The notes beneath the pieces were generated by a model that saw only the letters and a list, made by a program, of their open reading frames with translations, was not told the DNA's origin and searched no databases. From CAWGOF01 sp963824225 (GTDB lineage: Bacteria > Acidobacteriota > Polarisedimenticolia > Polarisedimenticolales > Polarisedimenticolaceae), in assembly GCA_963824225.1 (NCBI GenBank), contig CAWGOF010000003.1, forward strand, positions 1,612,001 to 1,676,000: 64,000 nucleotides of DNA, read 5' to 3'. Each line of letters begins with the position of its first letter. Within the stretch, counting starts at the first letter, position 1. Shown piece by piece: positions 25,326 through 33,912 of the stretch. The position numbers and the translations under genes were made by a program.

Positions 25326-26177
25326 ATGCTCGACAAGCTCACGACCTGGGCCGCGGCGCACGTCCAGAGCGCCGTCCGGATCGTGCTGATCCTGCTGCTC
25401 GCCTGGCTCCTCCTGCGCGGGGTGCGCGCACTGATCCAGCGGCTCGAGCGGGCCGCGTCGGACGACGACCCGACGCGGGTCAGCGAGCGCGAGAAGCGCG
25501 CGCAGACGCTCAAGCGGATCCTGCGCCAGGCGTCGTTCGTGCTCATTTGGTCGGTGACCCTGATGCTCGTGCTCGGTGAGGTCGGCGTCGACCTGAAGCC
25601 GATCCTCGCCGGCGCCGGGATCCTCGGCCTCGCCGTGGGGTTTGGCGCGCAGACGCTGGTCAAGGACGTGATCACCGGGTTCTTCATCCTGCTCGAGAAC
25701 CAGATCCGTGTCGGCGACCTGATCACGGCCGCGGGCTCGACCGGCGAGGTCGAGGCGGTCAACCTGCGTACCACGGTTCTGCGCGACCCCGAGGGTCGGA
25801 CGCACATCATCCCCAACAGCGCGATCACGGTCGTGACGAACGCGACCCGCGACTGGTCGCGGGCGCTGCTCGACATCGGCGTGGACTACGGCCAGGACAC
25901 CGACCGCTGCCTCGATGTGATGCGCCAGGTCGGAGACGAGATGGAGCGCGACCCCGTGTGGGGCAAGCGGCTCCTCGGGCGGTTCGAGTTCCCGGGCGTG
26001 CAGGGGTTCACGGATTCGGCGGTGGTGCTGCGGATGGTGGTCAAGACGCTGCCGCAGGAAGGACTGGCGGTGCAGCGGGAGATGCGCCGGCGCATCAAGA
26101 AGGCGTTCGAGGCCGAGAACATCGAGATGCCGTTCCCGCACATGAAGCTCGTGCGGCAGGCGGCAAAGAAGCCCTGA
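25326..26177 (+). CDS. MscS-family small-conductance mechanosensitive channel
   Basis: The 283-residue product has three membrane helices. The third holds the pore sequence PILAGAGILGLAVGFGAQTLVKD, broken here at about residues 90-113, with the glycine/alanine packing typical of MscS TM3. The beta domain after it (ENQIRVGDLITAAGSTGEVE, RTTVLRDPEGRTHIIPNS) and the alpha-beta C-terminal domain complete the channel. It opens on hypo-osmotic shock and releases small solutes. The ATG at 25326 is 53 bases after the dioxygenase-like gene. Confidence 0.92.
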   Translation: MLDKLTTWAAAHVQSAVRIVLILLLAWLLLRGVRALIQRLERAASDDDPTRVSEREKRAQTLKRILRQASFVLIWSVTLMLVLGEVGVDLKPILAGAGILGLAVGFGAQTLVKDVITGFFILLENQIRVGDLITAAGSTGEVEAVNLRTTVLRDPEGRTHIIPNSAITVVTNATRDWSRALLDIGVDYGQDTDRCLDVMRQVGDEMERDPVWGKRLLGRFEFPGVQGFTDSAVVLRMVVKTLPQEGLAVQREMRRRIKKAFEAENIEMPFPHMKLVRQAAKKP

Positions 26178-26185
26178 TCGCGATG

Positions 26186-26419
26186 CTATCGGCCACCGTA
26201 CGCGCGCGCCAGCGCGGCGACGCAGCCCACACGGTCGTCGCCGGACCAGTAGCGCACGGTCCGGCCGTCGCCCAGCGGCTCGACCAGCACGCTGGGCAAG
26301 CTCTCGTTCTCGCTCCAGCGTTCGAGCTCGTCGACGAACGAGCTGCGCAGCCAGCGCGTGGGGAAGCGCGTCGTCGACCAGCGCGAGCCGGCGTCCGATG
26401 CACGGTCGATCGCGTTCAT
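26186..26419 (-). CDS. Small protein of unknown function
   Basis: A 77-residue product starts at the ATG at 26419, directly after AGGAGGACAGCCG, a very strong ribosome binding site that supports a real gene. The sequence is polar (SFVDELERWSENESLPSVLV, EPLGDGRTVRYWSGDDRVGC), with no signal peptide or known motif. It is convergent with the MscS gene and divergent from rlmKL, separated by 47 bases. Function unknown. Confidence 0.55.
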   Translation of the reverse strand: MNAIDRASDAGSRWSTTRFPTRWLRSSFVDELERWSENESLPSVLVEPLGDGRTVRYWSGDDRVGCVAALARAYGGR

Positions 26420-26466
26420 CGGCTGTCCTCCTCGACGACAAGCTGACGCGGTCGTGAAAGAACGGC

Positions 26467-28638
26467 GTGAGATCGGGCGCAGAAGCCGGTAAAACCTCGA
26501 GCTCTCGGTTCTTCGCCACGGCGTCGCGGGGCACGGAAGAGGTCCTGGCCCAGGAGCTGCGCGAGCTCGGCCTGTCGCCCGTCGAGCCGACACGCGGCGG
26601 CGTGGCGTTCGGCGCGAGCGTCGAGCACGCGTACCGTGCGTGCCTGTGGTCGCGCGTGGCCAGCCGCGTGCTCGAGCCGCTGGCGACGTTCGAGGCCGCG
26701 GATGCCGCCGGGCTCTACGCCGGCGTGCACGCGATCGACTGGCTCGAGCACCTGGGACCCGAGCGCACGCTCGCGGTCGACGTCGCCGGTGGACCCGACG
26801 CGCCGGCGGGGCCGTCGCACTTCGTCGCGCTCAAGACGAAAGACGCGATCGTCGATCGAATCCGATCGGCCGTGGGTGCGCGGCCGAGCGTCGACAAGGC
26901 GAACCCGGACGTCCGCGTGAACGTGCACCTGCGCGGCGAGCGCGTGACGGTCAGCCTCGACCTCGCCGGGGCGAGCCTGCACCGCCGCGGCGTCTCGCGT
27001 CTCGGTGCCGCGGCCCCGCTCAAGGAGAACCTCGCGGCGGCGATCCTGCGCATCGCGGGCTGGCCGGCGGCCGAGCGGCCGCTCTTCGATCCGTTGTGCG
27101 GCTCGGCAACGCTGCTCCTCGAGGCCGCGTGGATGGCGCTCGACGTCGCTCCGGGTCTCGAGCGCGAGCGGCTCGGCGCGGCAGGCCTGCGGGGACACGA
27201 CGCCCGGCTGTGGAACCGCCTTGTCGAGGAGGCGCGCGAGCGGCGCGCGCAGGCGCGGGATCGCGTGCTGCGGATCGCTGGGTCCGACGCTTCCCTGACA
27301 ACGATCCGGGCTGCGCGAAAGAACCTGCAGCACGCGGGCCTCGTCGATCGCCTGCGTGTCGAGGCGCGGGACCTGGTCGATGTGACGCCACCGTGGGATG
27401 AGCCCGGCATCGTCGTCACGAACCCGCCGTACGGCGAGCGGCTCGGGGCGGCGGATGAGCTCGGTCCGCTGTATGAGCGTCTGGGAGACGTGCTCAAACG
27501 GCGCTTCCCCGGCTGGACCGCATGGATCCTGTCGGGCAACCGCGCGCTCGACAAGCGCGTGGGACTGCGCGTCGCGCGGCGGACGGTGCTCTACAACGGC
27601 CCGATCGAGTGTCGCTTGCTCGAGGTGCCGGTCGCCGCGTCGCCCGTGCACAGCGAGCGCGGACCGGGCTGGCGGCGGCCGAGCACGGATGCCGTGGGGT
27701 TCGAGAACCGGCTGCGCACGAACCTCGCGCGGCTCGAGCCGTGGGCCGCGCGCGAGCGCCTGACGTGCTATCGGCTGTACGACTCGGACGTGCCGGAGTA
27801 CAACCTCGCGGTCGACTGGTACGACGGCCTCGTGCGCGTCGAGGAGTACGAGCGGCCGCGCTCGGTCGCGCCCGAGGCAGCCGAGCGCCACCTGCGCGAC
27901 GCGCTCGCCGTGGTACCGCGCGTGCTCGGTGTCGATCCAGCCCGCATCGTGCTGCGCGTGCGCCGGCGCCGCGCCCAGGGGGAGCAGCACGGGCGCTACG
28001 CCGACCGCGGCCAGCGCCACGAGGTCCGCGAGGGCGACCTACGGTTCCTCGTGAACCTGACCGACTACCTCGACACCGGGCTGTTCCTCGACGACCGGCT
28101 GCTGCGGCGCCTGGTCCGCGAGCGCGCGCGCGATCGGGACGTGCTGAACCTGTTCGCCTACACGTGTACCGTGACCGTCGCCGCGGCGGCCGGGGGCGCG
28201 CGCTCGACCACGAGCGTCGACCTGTCGAACACGTACCTGGGGTGGGGTCGGGACAACGTTCGTACGAACGGGCTGCTCGACGCCCGACACCGGTTCGTGC
28301 GCGCGGATGCCGTGCGCTGGCTCGAGCGCGGCGGCGACCGCCGGCGCTACGGGCTCGTGTTCCTCGCTCCCCCGACGTGGTCCCGCTCGCAGGGCATGGA
28401 TCGCGAGCTCGACGTCGAGCGCGACCACCCGCGGCTGCTCGCGCAGACCGCGCGCCTGCTGGCCCGCGGGGGCGAGATCGTGTTCACGACGAACCGTCGC
28501 GGCTTCGAGCTCGACGAGCGCGTGCTCGAGAACCTCACCGTGGAGGAGATCACGGCCGCGGTGACCCCGCTCGACTTCGAGCGGCGCCCGCGCCTGCGCG
28601 CGTTCGTGCTGCGCGCGCGGCGTGGCGAGGCCGTATAA
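26467..28638 (+). CDS. rlmKL: Bifunctional 23S rRNA methyltransferase RlmKL
   Basis: The 723-residue fusion enzyme modifies the large-subunit rRNA. The N-terminal half has a THUMP domain (FFATASRGTEEVLAQELREL, then an RVNVHLRGERVTVSLDL strand) and the RlmL methyltransferase with PLFDPLCGSATLLLEAAW and VVTNPPYGERLG, making m2G2445. The C-terminal half is the RlmK methyltransferase with NLFAYTCTVTVAAAAGGARS, SVDLSNTYLGWG and VFLAPPTWSRS, making m7G2069. The order and length match the E. coli RlmKL fusion. The start is GTG at 26467; the N-terminus before SSRFFATASRG is not conserved, so a shorter start is possible. Confidence 0.93.
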   Translation: MRSGAEAGKTSSSRFFATASRGTEEVLAQELRELGLSPVEPTRGGVAFGASVEHAYRACLWSRVASRVLEPLATFEAADAAGLYAGVHAIDWLEHLGPERTLAVDVAGGPDAPAGPSHFVALKTKDAIVDRIRSAVGARPSVDKANPDVRVNVHLRGERVTVSLDLAGASLHRRGVSRLGAAAPLKENLAAAILRIAGWPAAERPLFDPLCGSATLLLEAAWMALDVAPGLERERLGAAGLRGHDARLWNRLVEEARERRAQARDRVLRIAGSDASLTTIRAARKNLQHAGLVDRLRVEARDLVDVTPPWDEPGIVVTNPPYGERLGAADELGPLYERLGDVLKRRFPGWTAWILSGNRALDKRVGLRVARRTVLYNGPIECRLLEVPVAASPVHSERGPGWRRPSTDAVGFENRLRTNLARLEPWAARERLTCYRLYDSDVPEYNLAVDWYDGLVRVEEYERPRSVAPEAAERHLRDALAVVPRVLGVDPARIVLRVRRRRAQGEQHGRYADRGQRHEVREGDLRFLVNLTDYLDTGLFLDDRLLRRLVRERARDRDVLNLFAYTCTVTVAAAAGGARSTTSVDLSNTYLGWGRDNVRTNGLLDARHRFVRADAVRWLERGGDRRRYGLVFLAPPTWSRSQGMDRELDVERDHPRLLAQTARLLARGGEIVFTTNRRGFELDERVLENLTVEEITAAVTPLDFERRPRLRAFVLRARRGEAV

Positions 28639-28645
28639 TTCGCTC

Positions 28646-28864
28646 ATGTCGGATCGCGGCGCCTGGCCCGTGCGCAAGTATCGCCTGGGACACGAGCCCT
28701 CGGACGACCTCAGCCGTACGACGACGGCCGAGGAACGCATTGCGATGATGTGGCCCTTGGCGCTCGAGGCGTGGTCGTTGACCGGCAAGCCGTTCCCCGA
28801 CTATCCGCGTGGGGCGGCGCCGATCCGCCGACGGCGGCTCGGCGACGACGATCCACGTGAATGA
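28646..28864 (+). CDS. Small partner protein of a nucleotidyltransferase
   Basis: The 72-residue product contains VRKYRLGHEPSDDLSRTTTA, EERIAMMWPLALEAWSLTGK and a basic end IRRRRLGDDDPRE. This short type of protein is regularly found directly before a DUF6036-like nucleotidyltransferase gene, as here, where its stop overlaps the next start by eight bases. A toxin-antitoxin-like role is suspected but unproven. The ATG at 28646 follows the rlmKL stop by seven bases, and the sequence TATAAT at 28634-28639 could act as a -10 element. Confidence 0.65.
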   Translation: MSDRGAWPVRKYRLGHEPSDDLSRTTTAEERIAMMWPLALEAWSLTGKPFPDYPRGAAPIRRRRLGDDDPRE

Positions 28865-29303
28865 CGATTTCCTCGACCTGCTCGCAGCCTTGGCGCGAGC
28901 ACGCGCACGTTTCCTCGTCGTCGGCGCGCACGCGATGGCGGTCCACGGCGTACCACGCGCGACCGGCGCCCTCGACGTGTGGATCGAGCCCACGCCGGCC
29001 AACGCCGAGCGCGTCTGGCAGGCGCTCGTCGAGTTCGGCGCGCCTGCCGATACGCTCGGAATCACGCGCGTCGACCTCGAGACTCCCGGCCTGGTCCTGC
29101 AGCTGGGGCTGCCGCCACGGCGGATCGACCTGCTGACGACGCTCAGCGGCCTCGATTTCGCAAGCGCCTGGGAGCGCCGCGTGACCCATGCGGTGGGCGG
29201 GGGCGACGTCCCGTTCCTCGGTCGTTCCGATCTCGTGCTGAACAAGCGGGCGAGCGGACGACCGAAGGACCTCGCCGACCTGGACGCGCTCGACCGTGGT
29301 TAG
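28857..29303 (+). CDS. DUF6036-like nucleotidyltransferase-fold protein
   Basis: From the GTG at 28857 the product has about 148 residues with a minimal nucleotidyltransferase fold: FLDLLAALARARARFLVVGA, HAMAVHGVPRATGALDVWIE, then RIDLLTTLSGLDF and a C-terminal RASGRPKDLADLDAL that is typical of AbiEii/DUF6036-type proteins. The usual GS and DxD residues are altered to GAHAMAVH and LDVWIE, so catalysis needs testing. Such proteins act as toxins or tRNA-modifying enzymes in paired systems. The start overlaps the upstream small gene. An in-frame ATG at 28809 would overlap it by 56 bases and is less likely. Confidence 0.72.
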   Translation: MNDDFLDLLAALARARARFLVVGAHAMAVHGVPRATGALDVWIEPTPANAERVWQALVEFGAPADTLGITRVDLETPGLVLQLGLPPRRIDLLTTLSGLDFASAWERRVTHAVGGGDVPFLGRSDLVLNKRASGRPKDLADLDALDRG

Positions 29304-30226
29304 GTGGAAGACCCGCTCGGTTGCGTGCGCGCCTCGAACGAGAGCGCGCCCCGGGTCTCTCCGCGCACCCAATGCAGGAGCAGCCGTCCGGGAGTGAACC
29401 CGAAGCCGTCGACCGCGCCGAGCGCGTCGAGGTACCGCCGCTCGAGCGACATCGCGGGCTCGGGGCAGGCCATGCGCGTCGCGCCGATCGGACCGAAGCT
29501 CAAGCCGGTCGGCCGGTCGCCTGGTGGGGCGAACGCCGCGAAGTAGCGGTTGCAGCCGGCGTGACCGCTGATCCTTTCGGCCTCGAAGGTCAGCGTGACC
29601 TCGGGCGTGGGCGGCGTCGGATCGCCGTCGAAACCGCGCAGCACCCACTCGCGCCCCACGAGGTCGAGAACCGAGATCGGCCCCGTCGATTGCGCATCGA
29701 CCTCGCGGAGCGTTCGGCCTTCGAGCCGCCAGGACCGGCGCGCCTTCTCCGTCGGGCAACACGCGGCATCGTGCGGCCCGGGCTCGAGCAGGTCGAGCAC
29801 GATGCGCTCGTGCTCGATCGCGCCCGAACGCACCTGGACACGATCGCCCACGCGCGCGGCGGCGACGCTCGATACGTCGCGCCCGCGTCGCGCCACGACC
29901 GCCAGGTGCACGAACGTCCCCGAGCCGCCTTCGCTCGAGGCGAGGAGCGCGACCGCTTCGGGAACCCCGTCCCCGTCGAGGTCGCCCTCGAGCCTGAGGC
30001 CGTCGACGAGCTCGAGCTGGGGGCGCGAGGCGCCGCCGGTCTCGAGCGGCTCGCCGAGCCAGCGGCCGTCGTGCAACGTGACCGGCGCGGCGACGATGCC
30101 GGCATAGGTCGCCTGGCGCAGCTCGGCCCACGACGGCGCGGGACCTGCGGGCCGAGCACAGGCCACGGTCGCGAGCGCGAAACCCAACGCGACGACGAGG
30201 TCCGAGGCGACGACGGGGCGCAGCAA
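29300..30226 (-). CDS. META-domain (HslJ-like) envelope protein
   Basis: This exported protein of about 308 residues has an N-terminal hydrophobic stretch ending in TVACARP, which could be a lipobox. The middle (LEGDLDGDGVPEAVALLASS) resembles FG-GAP or calcium-binding loops. The last 110 residues form a META domain with the signature ISGHAGCNRYFAAF and FGPIGATRMACPEPAM. META domains occur in HslJ and in secreted proteins of unknown function, often linked to stress and antibiotic tolerance. TTG at 30226 is the best available start, just after the parvulin stop; the gene probably forms an operon with it. The 3' end overlaps the convergent nucleotidyltransferase gene by four bases. Confidence 0.72.
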   Translation of the reverse strand: MLRPVVASDLVVALGFALATVACARPAGPAPSWAELRQATYAGIVAAPVTLHDGRWLGEPLETGGASRPQLELVDGLRLEGDLDGDGVPEAVALLASSEGGSGTFVHLAVVARRGRDVSSVAAARVGDRVQVRSGAIEHERIVLDLLEPGPHDAACCPTEKARRSWRLEGRTLREVDAQSTGPISVLDLVGREWVLRGFDGDPTPPTPEVTLTFEAERISGHAGCNRYFAAFAPPGDRPTGLSFGPIGATRMACPEPAMSLERRYLDALGAVDGFGFTPGRLLLHWVRGETRGALSFEARTQPSGSST

Positions 30227-30231
30227 TCGGC

Positions 30232-30507
30232 TCAGCCTCGGCTCAGGATCTCGATCAGGTGGTACCCGAACTGGGTCTTGATCGGGCCGTGCGTCTGACC
30301 CAGCTGGGCCACGAACACGACGTTGTCGAACTCGCGAACCATCTCTCCCGGGCTGAACTCCCCGAGGTCGCCGCCCTCCTCTCCCGAGGGGCACTGCGAG
30401 TGCTCGCGAGCCAGGGCGGCGAAGTCCGCACCGGCATCGATCTGGCGCTTGAGCTCCTGGGCCTCGGCCTCCGTTTCGACGAGGATGTGGCGCGCGTGAG
30501 CGATCAT
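30232..30507 (-). CDS. Small parvulin-type peptidyl-prolyl isomerase
   Basis: The 91-residue product is a single PpiC rotamase domain without signal peptide, so it is cytoplasmic. ARHILVETEAEAQEL, ADFAALAREHSQCPSGEEGG, DLGEFSPGEMVREFDNVVF and THGPIKTQFGYHLIEI are classical parvulin motifs, including the two histidines of the active site. It speeds up cis-trans isomerisation of Xaa-Pro bonds in folding proteins. The size equals E. coli parvulin (92 residues). Confidence 0.92.
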   Translation of the reverse strand: MIAHARHILVETEAEAQELKRQIDAGADFAALAREHSQCPSGEEGGDLGEFSPGEMVREFDNVVFVAQLGQTHGPIKTQFGYHLIEILSRG

Positions 30508-30599
30508 CGGGATCTCCTTGGTTCGGTCCGAGCGTGGTCAGAGGATACGGGATGTGCGGTCGTGCCGTCGAGCAGGCTGGCGCTGTTACACTCCGGTGC

Positions 30600-31073
30600 A
30601 TGTCGATCGTGCGGCGCTGCGCAACGCTCGTGGCTCTCGTCTGTGCCTGCAGTGGCGCCTCGGCCAAGGACAAGGAAGACCCGTACTGCGCGCCGCTGGC
30701 CCAGGCGCTCGCTGCGGCCGCTTCGGGCGACGCGTTCGCGGGCGTCACGGGTGCCGACGCGGGGTTGTACCACGAGACGACGCTGGTCCTGCCCGAGGCC
30801 CAGCTGTGCACGACGAGCCCGCGCGAGAAACCCGCGGCTTGGCGCTGTCACCTGGAAACGAACGATCGCTACACGCTGGCCCTCGAGCTCCACGGCGAGA
30901 CGCTGCGGCGGATCGGGGCGTGCCTCGGTGACACCTGGTCGACCGAGCGGATCCAGGACAAGGGATACCTGCGCCTCGATGTCCTCACACGCGGGGACGA
31001 CGCGCCGCACGTGCAGCTGCTGACGACCCCCGGACCGAAGTATCGGCTGCTCGTCACCGTTTTCGCGAAGTAG
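30600..31073 (+). CDS. Exported protein of unknown function
   Basis: The 157-residue product has a signal peptide ending near CACSGASAK. The mature part contains four cysteines (YCAPLAQAL, QLCTTS, WRCHLE, GACLGDTW) that may form disulfides, and mostly beta strands. I recognise no family. The ATG at 30600 fits the leader best; an in-frame ATG at 30534 would give a poor n-region. It lies eight bases before the peptidase gene and is probably co-transcribed with it. Confidence 0.6.
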   Translation: MSIVRRCATLVALVCACSGASAKDKEDPYCAPLAQALAAAASGDAFAGVTGADAGLYHETTLVLPEAQLCTTSPREKPAAWRCHLETNDRYTLALELHGETLRRIGACLGDTWSTERIQDKGYLRLDVLTRGDDAPHVQLLTTPGPKYRLLVTVFAK

Positions 31074-31080
31074 AGAGCGT

Positions 31081-32085
31081 GTGACCCGACGCGGGCTCTG
31101 GCTCTCGCTCGGCCGCATCGCGCTCGCGGTGTCGGCGATCGTGGCGCTAACGGGCGTCGCCGGCGCCTGGCTGGTTCGCGGGCCGTTCGTCGGCCGCGTG
31201 GAGGTCCGGCCGGTCGAGGCCGCGGTGTCCGTGGAGCGCCTGCGGTCGACGGTCGAGACGCTGGCCGGCCGCTTTCGCACGCGCTGGCTCACGCATCCCG
31301 AGACGCTCGAGGCGGCCTCGGACTGGATCGCCGAGCGCATGCGCTCGGCCGGCCTGGCGGTCACGTTTCAGTCGTTCGATCTGATGGAGGGCCAGTTTCG
31401 CAACGTCGTCGGTGTCCGCGAAGGGGTCGAGGCCTCGGCTCCGATTCTCGTGGTCGGCGCGCACTACGACGCGTACGGGGAGATGCCGGGAGCGGACGAC
31501 AACGCGAGTGGCGTCGCGGGCCTGCTCGAGCTCGCGACGACGCTCGCGGCGGACGTCCCGCGGACCGTGCACTTCGTCGCGTTCGTCAACGAGGAGCCGC
31601 CGTTCTTCGGGGGCGACGACATGGGCAGCGTGCGGTATGCGCGAGCGCTCGCCGAGCGCGGCACGGACGTCGACCTCATGATCTCGCTCGAGATGATCGG
31701 TTGCTACAGCGACGCGCCGGGGAGCCAGCGCTATCCGCTGCGCGCGTTCCGGCTGGTGTATCCGGACCGCGGGAACTTCCTCGCCGTCGTCGGCGATCTC
31801 GGGTCGACCGCGGCGATTCGCGAGGTCAAGCGCGCGCTGCTCGCGACCGACGCGCTGCCGATCTACTCGTTCCGCGGGCCGCGCTGGATCCCGGGCGTCG
31901 ACTGGTCCGACCATTCGTCGTTCCGGCGCTTCGGCTTTCGCGCGGTGATGGTCACGGATACGGCGTTCCTGCGGAACCCGCGCTATCACACACGGGGCGA
32001 CACGCCGGACACCCTGGACTACGTACGGATGGCCGCGGCGGTCCGCGCGCTGCACGGCGTGTTGCGGTCGAACCCGGCGCCGTGA
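31081..32085 (+). CDS. M28-family zinc aminopeptidase, membrane-anchored
   Basis: The 334-residue enzyme has an N-terminal hydrophobic helix (IALAVSAIVALTGVAGAWLV) that exports or anchors it. The M28 peptidase domain shows the two-zinc site: H128 and D130 in GAHYDAYG, D139 in GADDNASG as bridging ligand, E171/E172 in VNEEPPFF, and the last His in RYHTRGDTPDTLDY. All ligands are present. Family members remove N-terminal residues from peptides or cyclise glutamine. GTG at 31081 is the start. It follows a small exported protein gene and precedes the ligase module. Confidence 0.9.
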   Translation: MTRRGLWLSLGRIALAVSAIVALTGVAGAWLVRGPFVGRVEVRPVEAAVSVERLRSTVETLAGRFRTRWLTHPETLEAASDWIAERMRSAGLAVTFQSFDLMEGQFRNVVGVREGVEASAPILVVGAHYDAYGEMPGADDNASGVAGLLELATTLAADVPRTVHFVAFVNEEPPFFGGDDMGSVRYARALAERGTDVDLMISLEMIGCYSDAPGSQRYPLRAFRLVYPDRGNFLAVVGDLGSTAAIREVKRALLATDALPIYSFRGPRWIPGVDWSDHSSFRRFGFRAVMVTDTAFLRNPRYHTRGDTPDTLDYVRMAAAVRALHGVLRSNPAP

Positions 32086-32143
32086 GGCGCGGCGCGGCCT
32101 CGGCTTGACCGTTCCGGTCGAGCCGCCCTACCTTCGCCCCGGG

Positions 32144-33667
32144 ATGAACGCGCGAACCGGCTCGCTCCACGAACCCCTGTCCGGCCGGTCGTGGGATTCC
32201 GTGACGATCGAGCGGGAGATCCGTCGCCGCATCGTCCATTACGCCGCGCACGGAGTGTCGCCCGGAGACCGCGTGTTCCTGCACAACGGCAACACGCTCG
32301 AGTTCTTCGCCGACCTGCTCGGCTTGTGGCATCTCGGTGCGTGCGCGGTCCCGGTCGATGCGCGGCTCACGGCGTTCGAGGTCGAGACGATCGCCCAGGC
32401 GTTCGAGCCGCGGGCCGCGGTGTGGCACGACCCGCCCGCCGGCGAGCTGGGCCAGCGGCTCGCCGCGCTCGGAACGGCGGTCCTCGAGAGCCCGGCCGGC
32501 GCCCCGAGCGCGCTCGACGTTCCCGCAGTCCCCGAGAGCGCGCTCGCGCTCGACGCTCCCGCGCTGATCCTGCTCACCTCGGGCACGACGGGCCAGCCCA
32601 AGGGTGTGGTGCACACCCATCGGTCGCTCGCCGCGCGCTGGACCGGCCTGAGCCAGAGCCTCGATCGAGCGCCGTTTCGCCGCACGCTGTGCCTGTTGCC
32701 TACGCACTTCGGCCACGGGCTGATCTGCAACTGTCTCTTCCCGTGGCTCCTGGGCCACGACCTGTTCGTGCTGCCGCCGTTCCGCCCGGAGGTCCTCGTG
32801 CACCTCGGGCGCATCGTCGACGAGCAGCGCATCACGTTCCTGTCGTCCGTGCCGTCCGTGTGGCGCGTCGCGCTCAAGACCGCGGCTCCTCCGGCCACGC
32901 GATCGCTCGTCTGGGTGTTCTGCGGCTCGGCACCGCTGTCGGCCGCGCTGTGGAACGACGTCCGCGCGTGGACCGGCGGGGCCAAGGTGACGAACGCCTA
33001 CGGCATCACCGAGACCGGGAGCTGGGTCGCCGGGAGCGCGATGCTCGACGTCGCGCCGGCGGACGGTCTGATCGGTGAGCCGTGGGGCGCATCGATCCGC
33101 GTGCTGCGCGAGCCGATCGATGGCTCGCCCGCGGTGGCCGATGGGTGCGCAGCGGGCGAGGCCGGCCCGGTGTGGATCCGTACGCCGGCGCTGATGCACG
33201 GGTACTATCGGCGATCTGACCTGACGCGCGAAGCGGTCCGCGACGGCTGGTTCCACACCGGCGACGTCGGCGTGCTCGACGAGCGCGGGTTCCTGTTCCT
33301 CCGCGGTCGCGCGCGGGAGGAGATCAACAAGGGCGGGATGAAGGTCTACCCCGCGGACATCGACGCGGTGGTCGAGCGCCTGGCCGGCGTTCGAGACGTG
33401 TGCACGTTCGCCTACGAGGACGACGTGCTCGGCGAGGACATCGGCATCGCGGTCGTGCTCGACCGGCCGACGGACGCGCTCCTGGTCGAGCTGCACGTCT
33501 GGTCGAGCAAGCACCTGGCCCAGCACCAGCTCCCGCGCCGCTGGTATCTCGTGGACGAGATCCCCCGCTCGTCGCGGGGCAAGGTCAACCGCGCCGCGGT
33601 CGCCCGAGCGTGTGCCGGGCTGACACCCTTGCGACTGCGCGAGCTGGTCCGCGGGCGCCGGCCGTGA
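32144..33667 (+). CDS. AMP-forming acyl/aminoacyl ligase (ANL superfamily)
   Basis: This 507-residue adenylating enzyme activates a carboxylic acid with ATP and loads it on CoA or a carrier protein. The core motifs are LLTSGTTGQPKGVVHTH (A3), NAYGITETGSW (A5), GWFHTGDVGVLDERG (A7), FLRGRAREEINKGGMKVYPA (A8) and PRSSRGKVNR with the catalytic lysine (A10). The ATG at 32144 is preferred; TTG at 32105 is in frame. The next gene encodes a carrier protein whose GTG start overlaps this stop, so the carrier is the likely acceptor. The acid cannot be told from the sequence. Similar ligases occur in exosortase-linked polysaccharide loci, but no exosortase is present here. Confidence 0.9.
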   Translation: MNARTGSLHEPLSGRSWDSVTIEREIRRRIVHYAAHGVSPGDRVFLHNGNTLEFFADLLGLWHLGACAVPVDARLTAFEVETIAQAFEPRAAVWHDPPAGELGQRLAALGTAVLESPAGAPSALDVPAVPESALALDAPALILLTSGTTGQPKGVVHTHRSLAARWTGLSQSLDRAPFRRTLCLLPTHFGHGLICNCLFPWLLGHDLFVLPPFRPEVLVHLGRIVDEQRITFLSSVPSVWRVALKTAAPPATRSLVWVFCGSAPLSAALWNDVRAWTGGAKVTNAYGITETGSWVAGSAMLDVAPADGLIGEPWGASIRVLREPIDGSPAVADGCAAGEAGPVWIRTPALMHGYYRRSDLTREAVRDGWFHTGDVGVLDERGFLFLRGRAREEINKGGMKVYPADIDAVVERLAGVRDVCTFAYEDDVLGEDIGIAVVLDRPTDALLVELHVWSSKHLAQHQLPRRWYLVDEIPRSSRGKVNRAAVARACAGLTPLRLRELVRGRRP

Positions 33668-33912
33668 GCCTGCGCGACGAGCTGCTCGCGTTCCTGGCAG
33701 ACGCGGAGGTCGATCTGCCGGCCGATGCGCCGGAGGATACGTCGCTCCTGAGCTCGGGACGCATCGATTCCGTGAACCTGTTCCGGCTCGCCTCGTGGAT
33801 CGAGCAGGCGATCGGTGCGCCGATCGATCCGACGAGCTTCGATCTGTCCACGGAATGGGAGACGATCGGGGACGTCGTGCGATTCGTCGACCGCGCGCGC
33901 GCGGCGACATGA
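33664..33912 (+). CDS. Acyl/peptidyl carrier protein
   Basis: The 82-residue product is a small carrier domain: SLRDELLAFLADAEVDLPAD, then LLSSGRIDSVNLFRLASWIE with the phosphopantetheine serine in the IDSVNL motif, and WETIGDVVRFVDRA as the last helix. DSV instead of DSL is common in carriers paired with stand-alone ligases. It overlaps the ligase gene upstream and the GNAT gene downstream by four bases each, so the three proteins are made together. Confidence 0.88.
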   Translation: MSLRDELLAFLADAEVDLPADAPEDTSLLSSGRIDSVNLFRLASWIEQAIGAPIDPTSFDLSTEWETIGDVVRFVDRARAAT

